Of a stretch of DNA of 64,000 bases, positions 36,344 through 44,588 are shown one piece after another (positions within the stretch are counted from its first letter, which is position 1; each line of letters begins with the position of its first letter). Origin of the DNA: a virus. The DNA lies in IMG/VR virus record IMGVR_UViG_3300042350_004528, positions 186,001 to 250,000 of that record, one strand, 5' to 3'. The position numbers and the translations under genes were made by a program. Below the pieces are notes generated by a model. That model saw only the letters and a list, made by a program, of their open reading frames with translations, did not search any database and was not told the origin of the DNA.

Positions 36344-37167
36344 TGTATTCTTTTTAATACGTCTAATATTCTTGAGTATGCTTCAACACCAACTGGTATC
36401 GACATTAATGAGACCAAAAAGTTACTGATGTATGAGTACATTGCGATGATATCCCCTTGAGATAACTTGTCAGATGTCTTGATGAAGACAATCAAAGCTG
36501 TCACAAGAAATGTATATTTAACCGCATTCACCCAGAACCAATTCTTTCCTTGTAATGTTGAACCGTATATCCATAACTTTCTTCTTCTGTTAAAGAAACT
36601 TGTTATCTCATCCTTATTGGAACGATTGATAACATCAACTTTTTTCTCATATTGATTGTTCCCAACAACAGTTGCTTGTTTTATCTTCTTGTAAAACTTA
36701 AACACAATAAACATAATTGGGAACACACAACCCAACACAATGAAACCTGTTATCAAACTTCCCCTCATCACAAAAACCAAACTACCCAGAACCGTGACAA
36801 TAACGGAAATGTAATAATGAACGTAACTCTCGAGAACATCCACAATCTGGTGAGCCATATCTGTCCTGGCTACCTTAGATGAGTTATCAACATCGGTCTT
36901 ATGTATAAACTCCATCACGATGTTGTTATATATCTTTGTGTATACCTTTGTGTCATAAACCATTCTCTTGTATATGAACATGGTTGATCCAGCGTAAACC
37001 AGAACCAAACCAATCAACCAATTCCAGTTACCAACCAACAAACCATCAATCGTCTTTCCAAGAAAATAGGGTTGCAATAAAAGCAAACCCTCGGCAATTA
37101 ACATGTAAGTGTATATTAATAATAACTCATACTTATATTGCTTAAATATATTAATCAGATGTTTCAT
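36337..37167 (-). CDS. ABC-exporter transmembrane domain without an ATPase domain (276 aa)
   Basis: Starts MKHLINIFKQYKYELLLIYT. Six hydrophobic segments in the spacing of an ABC exporter half-transporter; LLLQPYFLGKTIDGLL near the start and the end ...SIPVGVEAYSRILDVLKRIQ match the border where the nucleotide-binding domain normally begins. The protein stops there and neighbouring genes show no Walker A. It may use a host ATPase, or act as a membrane inhibitor (inference). Confidence 0.75.
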   Translation of the reverse strand: MKHLINIFKQYKYELLLIYTYMLIAEGLLLLQPYFLGKTIDGLLVGNWNWLIGLVLVYAGSTMFIYKRMVYDTKVYTKIYNNIVMEFIHKTDVDNSSKVARTDMAHQIVDVLESYVHYYISVIVTVLGSLVFVMRGSLITGFIVLGCVFPIMFIVFKFYKKIKQATVVGNNQYEKKVDVINRSNKDEITSFFNRRRKLWIYGSTLQGKNWFWVNAVKYTFLVTALIVFIKTSDKLSQGDIIAMYSYISNFLVSLMSIPVGVEAYSRILDVLKRIQC

Positions 37168-37717
37168 CGTTTTCAGTTTCCCCTTTCAGTTTTTCATAAT
37201 AATCTTTTAGTTCACATAAGCTATACCAGTCCTTATCGAATGTCGGTTCCATTTCCTTTATGTTCTCAACCAGCTCGGCTTTGTAGCCTCTGTGATATAC
37301 ATAATGTTCTATCGCATCAGCCAAATCCTGAAGATGCTTCGGTGCCCCTATGCTTATTCTCAAATCGTAATCAGACCATTTAGTTTTATAATCCCACATT
37401 CGAATCCCCTTGGTTATTTTTCTCTCAATATTATGTAAGAACCTGTTCCTTACTCTAACGATTGAGTTATCCGATCCAAATAAATGCAAGAACCTTAGGA
37501 ACCACCTTGGGCACCACCAGGGTTTGGCTTCAGCATCCATTGCCATTACCAATGCGTGAATCATTCCACGCTTCTCGTAAGCATCCTCGAAAGGAACATA
37601 GCCTAGGTAGCCATACTTTTCATGGAAATTCTTTGGAAAGAAAACCGCTCGCAGGTCATCCAACCTTATATCCATTGTGTGGATCATCCCTTTATTTTTA
37701 CCCTTGAATATTTTCAT
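37151..37717 (-). CDS. Unknown phage protein (188 aa)
   Basis: Starts MKIFKGKNKGMIHTMDIRLD. The run WWCPRWFLRFLHLFG and a following helix resemble conserved hypothetical proteins in phages. Overlaps both neighbours slightly. Confidence 0.7.
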   Translation of the reverse strand: MKIFKGKNKGMIHTMDIRLDDLRAVFFPKNFHEKYGYLGYVPFEDAYEKRGMIHALVMAMDAEAKPWWCPRWFLRFLHLFGSDNSIVRVRNRFLHNIERKITKGIRMWDYKTKWSDYDLRISIGAPKHLQDLADAIEHYVYHRGYKAELVENIKEMEPTFDKDWYSLCELKDYYEKLKGETENDETSD

Positions 37718-38054
37718 TTCGAATGTTGTTAAATTCTTCTCTTATTCTTCTGATTATTTCAGCATCGATATTTCTCATTAGTTCTTCTGTCAATGCTCTG
37801 GTCAATTCTTTCTCAACATCTTCATCACATCTAACACGAGTTATTAATTTATCTTTCTCATAAAACCAAATAACCTTGAATCTTTCATATGAAAAGTTCG
37901 ATTTGATTTTTGGATATCTAAACTCTTCGGTTTTGGGAAATGGTTCTTCAAGTTCATTGTTGAATAAAATAACATAATGGTCACCAACATCAATGATATC
38001 ATCACACAATAGGTAGGTTCCATACTCATCATTTAATAACCATTCTTTAGACAT
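37698..38054 (-). CDS. Unknown protein (118 aa)
   Basis: Starts MSKEWLLNDEYGTYLLCDDI; beta-rich first half, then a long charged helix (ELMRNIDAEIIRRIREEF). Confidence 0.7.
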   Translation of the reverse strand: MSKEWLLNDEYGTYLLCDDIIDVGDHYVILFNNELEEPFPKTEEFRYPKIKSNFSYERFKVIWFYEKDKLITRVRCDEDVEKELTRALTEELMRNIDAEIIRRIREEFNNIRNENIQG

Positions 38055-38057
38055 AAA

Positions 38058-38423
38058 TTACTTCTTAGTGTCATCCTTTATGACAATACTGTAATCCAAT
38101 TTATTTAGTTCATCAGATAATCTTTTCAAGAAAGTTTCTTCACCATCATCACCAGACAATAACCAATCAACACGCTGTGCGTATATCTCAGCAATTCTCA
38201 AAATCTTTACAGCATCCCTGAATTTTTTGATGACCTCATCGGGATATTTGTGGTGGGTTCTCTCATCTGGGTATCTTTCAAAATACTCAACGCCATACCA
38301 TCTAACCTTTTCTCTGAACTCCTCATCGGTTAAAGGTCTGCCACTTCGTTCTATTTCACTTTCAATGCTATCAGCAATGTTGCGAATCTTATATTGGTCG
38401 TAATCAAATGCTCCTCCACTCAT
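38058..38423 (-). CDS. Conserved phage protein, MSGGAFDY family (121 aa)
   Basis: Starts MSGGAFDYDQYKIRNIADSI. The opening MSGGAFDYxQYxIxxIA with a following IExxI helix is a recognisable family of hypothetical phage proteins. Overlaps the next gene by ATGA. Confidence 0.75.
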   Translation of the reverse strand: MSGGAFDYDQYKIRNIADSIESEIERSGRPLTDEEFREKVRWYGVEYFERYPDERTHHKYPDEVIKKFRDAVKILRIAEIYAQRVDWLLSGDDGEETFLKRLSDELNKLDYSIVIKDDTKK

Positions 38424-38974
38424 ATTTTATTTGTATAAATTTCTTTTATTGTACCATCTTTATAAAAAATTCTGCAATCAGGTTTTGTCCACCCATAGAG
38501 GTTAGCCATAACTTGCGCATACTGCTCAATGCTATCCAATTTAAGTCTACCAACAACTCTTGTTGAACTATATTTATTTTCAACAATTGGTTCAACCAAC
38601 CAAGTGGCGCCAGGATATTGGCTCTTCAAGTTTTTAATAGCGACATCTTTCTGAATGGTTCCTTTTTTACCATCGGTCAGCCATTGAGAAACCTCGTAAC
38701 CATTCCATTTTGTGTTCATCTCCTCGATGTTGGTGGCATAAGATGCTGGGTACCAACGATCGCCACAGCAAGGGCAATCCATACCCTCATCACAACCATT
38801 CCAATAACAACCCAAGTCCTCGGCAATTCTTAGAGCCTCATCCTCCGAAACGGCCTCAATGTACAATCTGTGGCATAGTTTATCATCGGTGATGAATGAA
38901 CCACCACTGTTGTTCTGTGTAATTTCGTAAAATTCGGTTGATTTTGCCTTAATCGCTGATTTTTCGCTGACCAT
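38420..38974 (-). CDS. Unknown protein with zinc-like CPCCG (184 aa)
   Basis: Starts MVSEKSAIKAKSTEFYEITQ. MDCPCCGDRWYPA plus an upstream YWNGCDEG give three or four cysteines near residue 70, a possible metal site; the pattern is a recurrent phage family. Promoter at 38993. Confidence 0.7.
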   Translation of the reverse strand: MVSEKSAIKAKSTEFYEITQNNSGGSFITDDKLCHRLYIEAVSEDEALRIAEDLGCYWNGCDEGMDCPCCGDRWYPASYATNIEEMNTKWNGYEVSQWLTDGKKGTIQKDVAIKNLKSQYPGATWLVEPIVENKYSSTRVVGRLKLDSIEQYAQVMANLYGWTKPDCRIFYKDGTIKEIYTNKI

Positions 38975-38992
38975 AATTTTTATTTTAGGTCA

Positions 38993-39024
38993 CAAATATA
39001 AAGAAATATTTTTAAATATCCAAA
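38993..39024 (-). promoter_or_regulatory. Promoter of the run 36107-38974
   Basis: -33 TTTGGATA, -7 TATATTTG; spacer not canonical. Confidence 0.65.
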
Positions 39025-39039
39025 TCTTATTGAAACATT

Positions 39040-39300
39040 TTAATCAAAATTATATTTGACTGTAACCAGATAATTTTTTTTGATATCTTCTGGTATAAAA
39101 CACCAGACAATATTAATCATCTTGTGGCGCGAAAAAAATGTTGATGGTTTCTCATCTATTTGTTTCAACGCATCGGAATTTTCTATAATATGTTTCTCAT
39201 CGTTTGATATCCAAACGTATTGATCACCGATTCTATTTGGTTTTTTATCATCAACCAAAAGAACCATCTTGTCAAGCATTATAAATCTCTCATTCAGCAT
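39040..39300 (-). CDS. Unknown protein (86 aa)
   Basis: Starts MLNERFIMLDKMVLLVDDKK; RIGDQYVWISNDEKH part resembles the small beta proteins at 32609 and 39330. Confidence 0.65.
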   Translation of the reverse strand: MLNERFIMLDKMVLLVDDKKPNRIGDQYVWISNDEKHIIENSDALKQIDEKPSTFFSRHKMINIVWCFIPEDIKKNYLVTVKYNFD

Positions 39301-39329
39301 AATCGTATTGAAAATCTAAGTAAAACAAT

Positions 39330-39578
39330 TCACCCCCTTGGGCTGTCCATTGGTTGGACAGCCACTAAATCTTGTGAAATAAATGTATGCGTAACACCAG
39401 TCGCATAAGGCATAAAGATCATGTCATAGTAAACGGAAACGTGTGTACCGAATGTTTCGTAATACCAAACTACTTTGTGGTTTACACCATCGATTGTGAT
39501 GTACTCATCACCATCTTTTAATTGATCATCCGTAACAATATAATGATTGCCCTGGTACTTTATGAACTCACCAATCAT
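39330..39578 (-). CDS. Unknown protein (82 aa)
   Basis: Starts MIGEFIKYQGNHYIVTDDQL; KDGDEYITIDGVNHKVVWYY suggests a SH3-like beta barrel; ATGA coupling with 39575-39829. Confidence 0.65.
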   Translation of the reverse strand: MIGEFIKYQGNHYIVTDDQLKDGDEYITIDGVNHKVVWYYETFGTHVSVYYDMIFMPYATGVTHTFISQDLVAVQPMDSPRG

Positions 39579-39829
39579 ATTGAAATGTCATCATTCTTTG
39601 GGGATGCGAAAGTATAATTAGCTGCCATAGCAACTTCAAACTTAGTTAAAAGTTCTTTTATATCAGTCGCACCCCAACCCGTACCAACCGTTCTGTTTTT
39701 TGCGGTGTGTTCGATTGTGTATCGCACAACTCTATCGTGTGTTACACTAACGGACACTCGGAAGTCAGACCTATCAGTGTATTTCCTTTCAATCTCAGCA
39801 ACTTTATCCGCTAGTTCAAGTAATGTCAT
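39575..39829 (-). CDS. Unknown protein (84 aa)
   Basis: Starts MTLLELADKVAEIERKYTDR; alpha/beta with helix-strand pattern. Coupled to its neighbours. Confidence 0.65.
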   Translation of the reverse strand: MTLLELADKVAEIERKYTDRSDFRVSVSVTHDRVVRYTIEHTAKNRTVGTGWGATDIKELLTKFEVAMAANYTFASPKNDDISI

Positions 39830-39830
39830 A

Positions 39831-40070
39831 TCAGTCCCACTCTGTTATGTCCATATCTCTGTCGTTGATCACACAATCTAATGCTCTTTCAATGTCCCAA
39901 AAATATGTAACGAAATTACCATCAATCATTGTAATTGTGTTCACACCAAGTGCAGTGTAAAACTTGTCTGGGTCAATATCGTTATCGACTAACATTGTGA
40001 CGATCTCATCACTAGTGAAACCGACCTCATATTTTCTTTTGCTATTTTTAATTATTTCTTCTGCCGTCAT
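39831..40070 (-). CDS. Unknown acidic protein (79 aa)
   Basis: Starts MTAEEIIKNSKRKYEVGFTS. ATG at 40070 fits because the microgene 40072-40149 ends just before it; the longer frame from 40094 would overlap that gene. Confidence 0.7.
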   Translation of the reverse strand: MTAEEIIKNSKRKYEVGFTSDEIVTMLVDNDIDPDKFYTALGVNTITMIDGNFVTYFWDIERALDCVINDRDMDITEWD

Positions 40071-40071
40071 A

Positions 40072-40149
40072 TTATTTCTTATTTTTACGAGCATTCGGTA
40101 GCACCAGGAAAAAATACCATAGTATTACCAGTATCGTTAATGTATGCAT
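40072..40149 (-). CDS. Membrane microprotein (25 aa)
   Basis: MHTLTILVILWYFFLVLPNA plus RKNKK: one span and a basic tail. Its ATG overlaps the stop of 40149-40754 as TAATG. Confidence 0.6.
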   Translation of the reverse strand: MHTLTILVILWYFFLVLPNARKNKK

Positions 40150-40754
40150 TAATTAATTTTTTCTATGTAACTTAAAACCTCTTCTTTAGTATTAACCCAA
40201 TCCAATAGTTCGTAGTGTTCGCCTTTGGCGTTTATAAACTCGGCGTTGATTATTTGCAAACTATCTTCAACATTGTGAATGTTTCCGATGTATCGCTCAC
40301 GTGCTTCATCGTCATATTCAAAAAGACAACCATCGGAATCTTCCTCAACTCTGATCGTGCTTCCCCATTTAACAATGTTCCAGAAAGCGCCACCCTCGGA
40401 TATTGATGTTGCAAAATCATCCACATCGAATGATTCAGCATCTTCTTTGATTGGCATGTCCCAAGTTTCTTTCAACATTGGTAGCAACTCGTTCCACCAT
40501 TTAACATCACCATCAAAATTATCCTCAACGGTAACAACAACCTCGGCAATACCATGCTCTTCTTCATCATCCCAGTATAATTCATCACCCTCGGTGGATA
40601 TCCATTTCTTGGTGAAATCCTCTGAGAATCTGATTGAATCGAGTAGTTCTGTTAAAAATCTAACCCACGCTGACTCATCCGATTCTAACTCCTCAAACAA
40701 ATCGTAATCAGTAATTTTGTAAGTTAATGTGTAGGATACTTTAAACTTTTTCAT
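40149..40754 (-). CDS. Very acidic unknown protein (201 aa)
   Basis: Starts MKKFKVSYTLTYKITDYDLF. Many Asp/Glu and Trp; N-terminal beta strands. 4 bp downstream of the tyrosinase gene. Confidence 0.7.
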   Translation of the reverse strand: MKKFKVSYTLTYKITDYDLFEELESDESAWVRFLTELLDSIRFSEDFTKKWISTEGDELYWDDEEEHGIAEVVVTVEDNFDGDVKWWNELLPMLKETWDMPIKEDAESFDVDDFATSISEGGAFWNIVKWGSTIRVEEDSDGCLFEYDDEARERYIGNIHNVEDSLQIINAEFINAKGEHYELLDWVNTKEEVLSYIEKIN

Positions 40755-40758
40755 TGTA

Positions 40759-42210
40759 TTAAATTTTAATCTTTATGTTTTCGATAATTAAATCACCAGT
40801 GTGAATACCGTTATGTTTATAAATTTCAACATGGTATCTGTTAGATGAGTTGACCTCAAATTCAAATTGCATTGTTGGTCTACCGTCAGCGTTGAGTGTT
40901 CTACAACAACCCTTTTCACAAGACTCACCAGGCATTTTATGATCGGCTCCGAAGAAAGACATATAACCCGCGAAGCTCTCAACCATATTCGGGTGTGCTG
41001 TTGTTAATTTATTTCGATTAACGTAAACCTCATAGACACCTTTAGGTATCTTCGTGAATGAAACGGTTAATACTAATTTAACTCTATTTGGCGCACCTAG
41101 CTGGCCACTTGTTGGCGTAACCTGTGTGACAGCATCTGTGATTTGACCATTAATTGGTATGCTGAAATTATTGCTATGTAAAACATTGTTGTATGCTCTA
41201 GCCATCATCGGTTGATCAGCTTTTTCATATACCTCAACATCATCATAATCATAATCAAGTTTGTATATTATCTTTATCACATCTTCCATTGTATAGGTAA
41301 CTTTCTTACCATTCTCATCGAAGAAAACATAAGACCAGTCAGCTGATTTTAACATCTCCAATGTAACTTTCTCCCCATTCGGAGAATTAGTCCATTGCTG
41401 CCATAGTCTATCAATGTTTGAGTGATGTGTCCAGAAAACTGGATCAAACCCAGCTGTCGGAACCCAACCCATCAACCCTGTCTCACTAATTTTACCAGTG
41501 ATTGGGTTGTTGAACAACTTACCAGTTTGTACATTACCAGCGCCGATGTAATCGTGCATCGCACCATGTGGGGCATTGTTAATCTGCGAGTTAAACATTT
41601 CGTATGAGGTGTAACTCATTAATTTATCTGTCTCCAAAGCTCTTTGGATTTCACCTGCAATAGGATAACCATAGTTCAAGCTATCAAATCTACAACGTTC
41701 ATATAGGGATGATTTCGGATCTCTGAATTTTTCTTGTAAAAATTTGTCGTAGTCAAAATTATTTGTGTAGCCCCAATAAGGTAATGCGAAATCTTTATAT
41801 CCAGACAATTTTCTAACTATCTTTTCTAAATGGTGAATGTATAATCTATGCCAAACCAAGAAATGAATTTTTTCTTTACCACTTGGTGTATGTGTACAAT
41901 TATCCCAAGCTTCTTTTAAATCGGCTGGGGTCTTATAGCTTGGGCACAGTGGGTTATATAAGATTGTGTCGGGAACCCAATGAATTGCACCTTGATAATA
42001 CCAACTCAATGGGTTATCACAAGGCATATTACGCATAATTTTAAAGGCTTTGTCCATGGCTTCAACGTCCATTTGTGCCTCTGGTGTGTGAATTTCTTTT
42101 CGGAGATATCGTTTTCCAACAACATCTCCAACGCTTTCGGTTCTGTCTTTACATGATATTAGCCATAATAGGCCAAACATCAAAATGAATAGTATTAATA
42201 TTTTTTTCAT
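40759..42210 (-). CDS. Lipoprotein tyrosinase (483 aa)
   Basis: A type-3 copper oxidase of the tyrosinase/hemocyanin superfamily, which oxidises phenols or catechols with O2. Signal MKKILILFILMFGLLWLISC with lipobox (Cys20), so likely anchored outside the inner membrane or on the outer membrane. CuA: His77, CTH (Cys105-His107, the thioether-type Cys-x-His of fungal enzymes) and HFLVWHR (His121), then ALPYW. CuB: PHGAMH (His215, His219) and DPVFWTHHSNIDRLW (His262/263). A C-terminal beta domain follows (from about 340). All copper ligands look intact. Sits among phage genes and is not flanked by transposon sequence. Confidence 0.9.
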   Translation of the reverse strand: MKKILILFILMFGLLWLISCKDRTESVGDVVGKRYLRKEIHTPEAQMDVEAMDKAFKIMRNMPCDNPLSWYYQGAIHWVPDTILYNPLCPSYKTPADLKEAWDNCTHTPSGKEKIHFLVWHRLYIHHLEKIVRKLSGYKDFALPYWGYTNNFDYDKFLQEKFRDPKSSLYERCRFDSLNYGYPIAGEIQRALETDKLMSYTSYEMFNSQINNAPHGAMHDYIGAGNVQTGKLFNNPITGKISETGLMGWVPTAGFDPVFWTHHSNIDRLWQQWTNSPNGEKVTLEMLKSADWSYVFFDENGKKVTYTMEDVIKIIYKLDYDYDDVEVYEKADQPMMARAYNNVLHSNNFSIPINGQITDAVTQVTPTSGQLGAPNRVKLVLTVSFTKIPKGVYEVYVNRNKLTTAHPNMVESFAGYMSFFGADHKMPGESCEKGCCRTLNADGRPTMQFEFEVNSSNRYHVEIYKHNGIHTGDLIIENIKIKI

Positions 42211-42220
42211 AATTTTTAAT

Positions 42221-42397
42221 TTATTTTACAACATTAAGTAAAAAAAGTGTGATGTAAACCATAGATACAACTGTCATAAATTTAATTGTCATGGCGATGA
42301 TGGGTTTAGTACCGTTAACTTTAGCAACAAGCATGAAGGATCCTGTTGCATAGAACCAAATGATGGTTATGATCTTAGCAATGTCTAATATGTTCAT
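42221..42397 (-). CDS. Two-span membrane protein (58 aa)
   Basis: Starts MNILDIAKIITIIWFYATGS; two helices. Lies between the tyrosinase and the alarmone hydrolase and is probably co-transcribed with both. Confidence 0.65.
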   Translation of the reverse strand: MNILDIAKIITIIWFYATGSFMLVAKVNGTKPIIAMTIKFMTVVSMVYITLFLLNVVK

Positions 42398-42401
42398 AGT
42401 T

Positions 42402-42965
42402 TTAATTTTTAAATAAATCACTCAGGTATTGAAACATTTCAAAGTAAGGTTCGGTGGCATACCAAGTAAACCCCAACTTAGTCATGAATTCCTCATTTTC
42501 TTTTTTATACATCTCAAACATACGACTACCAGTCATCTTAGAGTATTGTACATTAGCGATACGATCACATAATTTAACAAATACAGCGCCTTTGGTATTA
42601 CGAATACCCTCATAGTATTTGTCATTGGCACGTTCCTTACGGTTCTTACCCTTTTCATTGGTTACAGCATAAATAATCTCAGCCGCTTCCTGACCCAAAA
42701 TATCTTTAACATCGTTATATGACACACGACAATCTTCGATCAAATCGTGGCCCCAACAAGCAAGCATACATGCGTGTTTAGTCGAAACCTGTGTGGTTGG
42801 ATTAACAACCACATCACCAGTAAAGTATTCTTTATCGTCTAAAAGATGGTTGTACTTCTCACCGACATGGGCCACCATTCTCAAGTGGAACTCATACGGT
42901 AAGTATGTGTCGTACATGTGGTTTGTTTCATTGTGCTTCTCAATGCACCATTTTTTCTTATCCAT
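42402..42965 (-). CDS. MESH1/SpoT-like HD hydrolase (187 aa)
   Basis: Starts MDKKKWCIEKHNETNHMYDT. HDLIED (His73-Asp74...Glu77-Asp78), IIYAVTNEKG and VKLCDRIANVQ are the metal and alarmone-binding motifs of small (p)ppGpp pyrophosphohydrolases (about 180 aa, no synthetase domain). Phage-encoded small alarmone hydrolases have been reported to neutralise toxic alarmone synthetases; that is the likely role here (inference). Promoter at 42983. Not a DatZ-type enzyme by motif. Confidence 0.85.
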   Translation of the reverse strand: MDKKKWCIEKHNETNHMYDTYLPYEFHLRMVAHVGEKYNHLLDDKEYFTGDVVVNPTTQVSTKHACMLACWGHDLIEDCRVSYNDVKDILGQEAAEIIYAVTNEKGKNRKERANDKYYEGIRNTKGAVFVKLCDRIANVQYSKMTGSRMFEMYKKENEEFMTKLGFTWYATEPYFEMFQYLSDLFKN

Positions 42966-42982
42966 AATTTCTCTTGTTGTTA

Positions 42983-43014
42983 CAAAGGTAAGAAAGAAAA
43001 ATTTAATAACCAAA
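42983..43014 (-). promoter_or_regulatory. Promoter of the HD hydrolase / tyrosinase run
   Basis: -33 TTTGGTTA, -7 TACCTTTG. Confidence 0.7.
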
Positions 43015-43046
43015 AAAAGGGGATAATTATTTCTAATTACCCCCCA
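43011..43046 (-). terminator. Rho-independent terminator
   Basis: GGGG-TAATTA / TAATTA-CCCC stem with A-run; ends the DHFR-side run. Confidence 0.75.
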
Positions 43047-43064
43047 GCACTTGACATGGCATGC

Positions 43065-43421
43065 TTAAGATTTTTTGTAATAGATCGTATCAGGTAAAGA
43101 CCCAAACACGAACTTGGTTACGTCACATAACCACATTTTAATATCAAATGGTATACCCATGTAAGACTCAACCTTATATGTGGCACCAGAACCATTCCCC
43201 TCATCATACAACCAACCATCCGAAATTTTTTTGAGCTCCTCAGCACCCTCAAATGGTTTATCGGACAATGCTATCCAAATATACCACTCACCTTCACATA
43301 GCAAATCAAGCCAGGTGTCAGCACCAAGAACCATTTGTAGATCGGCTTTAGATCCTTCCCATTCTGGAAGATCAACAAACCAACCATTAAATTCTTTATC
43401 AAATCTTAATCTTTGTTTCAT
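43065..43421 (-). CDS. DUF6717-like protein (118 aa)
   Basis: Starts MKQRLRFDKEFNGWFVDLPE and continues with WxGxKxDLQMVLGADTWLD, a pattern I associate with DUF6717. ATGA overlap with the DHFR gene. Confidence 0.65.
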   Translation of the reverse strand: MKQRLRFDKEFNGWFVDLPEWEGSKADLQMVLGADTWLDLLCEGEWYIWIALSDKPFEGAEELKKISDGWLYDEGNGSGATYKVESYMGIPFDIKMWLCDVTKFVFGSLPDTIYYKKS

Positions 43422-43804
43422 AAACTACATTTAAACATATAGTTAAATATCTCACAATTTGAATTTAGTTTAGATAAATCTGGAAAGGTCACATCACCTA
43501 TATAGTTATTATCTATATGTGATATGTGTAACTCGGTGAACATGTGTGCATATTTTTCATATGTTTTTTTGCCACCAATGCACCAATCAATAACTTCGAT
43601 ATCTGGATTCCAAAGTCCCCTGGTATCGATTACAACTTCACGACCCTTCAATGGTGGTAACTCTAGTGATGTGTTGTAGCCAACGAGTAATCTACCACCC
43701 ATGGTTTTTTCTTTGAAATGTTTGAAATCTTCGGAACTACGCCATAGCATTTTATTACCGATTCCTATGAACCCGAGATTATTTACAGCAATTATAGCTT
43801 TCAT
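43418..43804 (-). CDS. folA: Dihydrofolate reductase, short (128 aa)
   Basis: Reduces dihydrofolate to tetrahydrofolate with NADPH. Starts MKAIIAVNNLGFIGIGNKML; W-SSEDFKHFK supplies the acidic active-site residue, then GGRLLVGYNT, and CIGGKKTYE the NADPH loop, and GDVTFPDL the end. About 30 residues shorter than bacterial enzymes (about 160), with the C-terminal strand shortened. No thymidylate synthase is in the window, so its partner lies elsewhere or is host-encoded. Confidence 0.85.
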   Translation of the reverse strand: MKAIIAVNNLGFIGIGNKMLWRSSEDFKHFKEKTMGGRLLVGYNTSLELPPLKGREVVIDTRGLWNPDIEVIDWCIGGKKTYEKYAHMFTELHISHIDNNYIGDVTFPDLSKLNSNCEIFNYMFKCSL

Positions 43805-44115
43805 TTTGATAATAAATCAATTAGTATGTAAGACAATTTATAACCAGCGAATGCACCTAAAGCTGATGGTATTGGAAACACAATTAACTTACCAAGTGAT
43901 GTAACATACTTCGGTCGGTTAACAATTCTACCCATATAAAAGTAGTAGGTTATATAACCAAGAAGAACCGCTAGATCTGTTTTGGTTGCGATAAACACAA
44001 CCAACATAGCACCGATAAAACCAAACGTAAAATTGTCTCTGGACTCGGTAAAAACCTCACCAGGAGTTGCATCTTTATATTCTTTAACTATTTGTTTTAT
44101 CGTTGTCTTGCCCAT
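43801..44115 (-). CDS. Multi-span membrane protein (104 aa)
   Basis: Starts MGKTTIKQIVKEYKDATPGE; polar N-terminus then three hydrophobic segments. ATGA coupling to DHFR. Confidence 0.7.
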   Translation of the reverse strand: MGKTTIKQIVKEYKDATPGEVFTESRDNFTFGFIGAMLVVFIATKTDLAVLLGYITYYFYMGRIVNRPKYVTSLGKLIVFPIPSALGAFAGYKLSYILIDLLSK

Positions 44116-44371
44116 TTTGTTTTATTTTCTCAAGATATTCAATCATAGTTTCGGCGTCTTTTGGGTTAATGATTATTTCATCAAATGCGCCGTAATTTGA
44201 CTGTCTACCGAATATATAATCAATAGCATATAAAATCCTATCACGCAATGATTTACGTTTCAAGTGTGGCTCGATGTATAGCGTATTATCTTCATCATCA
44301 TACCAAATGGCAAATTGATGTTCGAGCGATTCACATTCACACACCAAGATTTCTCTATTAATCTTTTCCAT
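44084..44371 (-). CDS. Conserved phage protein (95 aa)
   Basis: Starts MEKINREILVCECESLEHQF. CECESLEHQF...WYDDED... then SLRDRILYAIDYIFGRQSNY-GAFDE is a conserved family in phages of Bacteroidota and others; unknown role. Overlaps its neighbour by 32 bp. Confidence 0.75.
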   Translation of the reverse strand: MEKINREILVCECESLEHQFAIWYDDEDNTLYIEPHLKRKSLRDRILYAIDYIFGRQSNYGAFDEIIINPKDAETMIEYLEKIKQNGQDNDKTNS

Positions 44372-44588
44372 CTTCTTTTTTAATATCCTCTCGAGTTAAT
44401 TCTTTTTCAGCTTGGTGCATGAAGATAATCTCTTTTGTTTGTTCATCAACTGTGCAAGCGGCAATTGGTTTATCAACTCGGTAATGATATTCTTCTCCTA
44501 GCATACCAACTTCTCCGTTGACAACTTCAAAGGCATCAAACTCCTCTGGTAGGGTGTTGAGCCACGTTTTTAATTCTCCTAAATTCAT
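44358..44588 (-). CDS. Conserved phage protein (76 aa)
   Basis: Starts MNLGELKTWLNTLPEEFDAF; the LKxWLxxLPEEFDxFxVVxG signature is a small family of phage hypotheticals, often near the preceding one. ATGA overlap with the PurA-like gene. Confidence 0.75.
   Translation of the reverse strand: MNLGELKTWLNTLPEEFDAFEVVNGEVGMLGEEYHYRVDKPIAACTVDEQTKEIIFMHQAEKELTREDIKKEDGKD

Noticed and set aside
42402-42965. Assigning the HD protein as DatZ (dATPase)
   Set aside because: Its motif pattern (HDLIED and VKLCDRIAN) is that of MESH1/SpoT hydrolases, not the DatZ/YfbR-like set.
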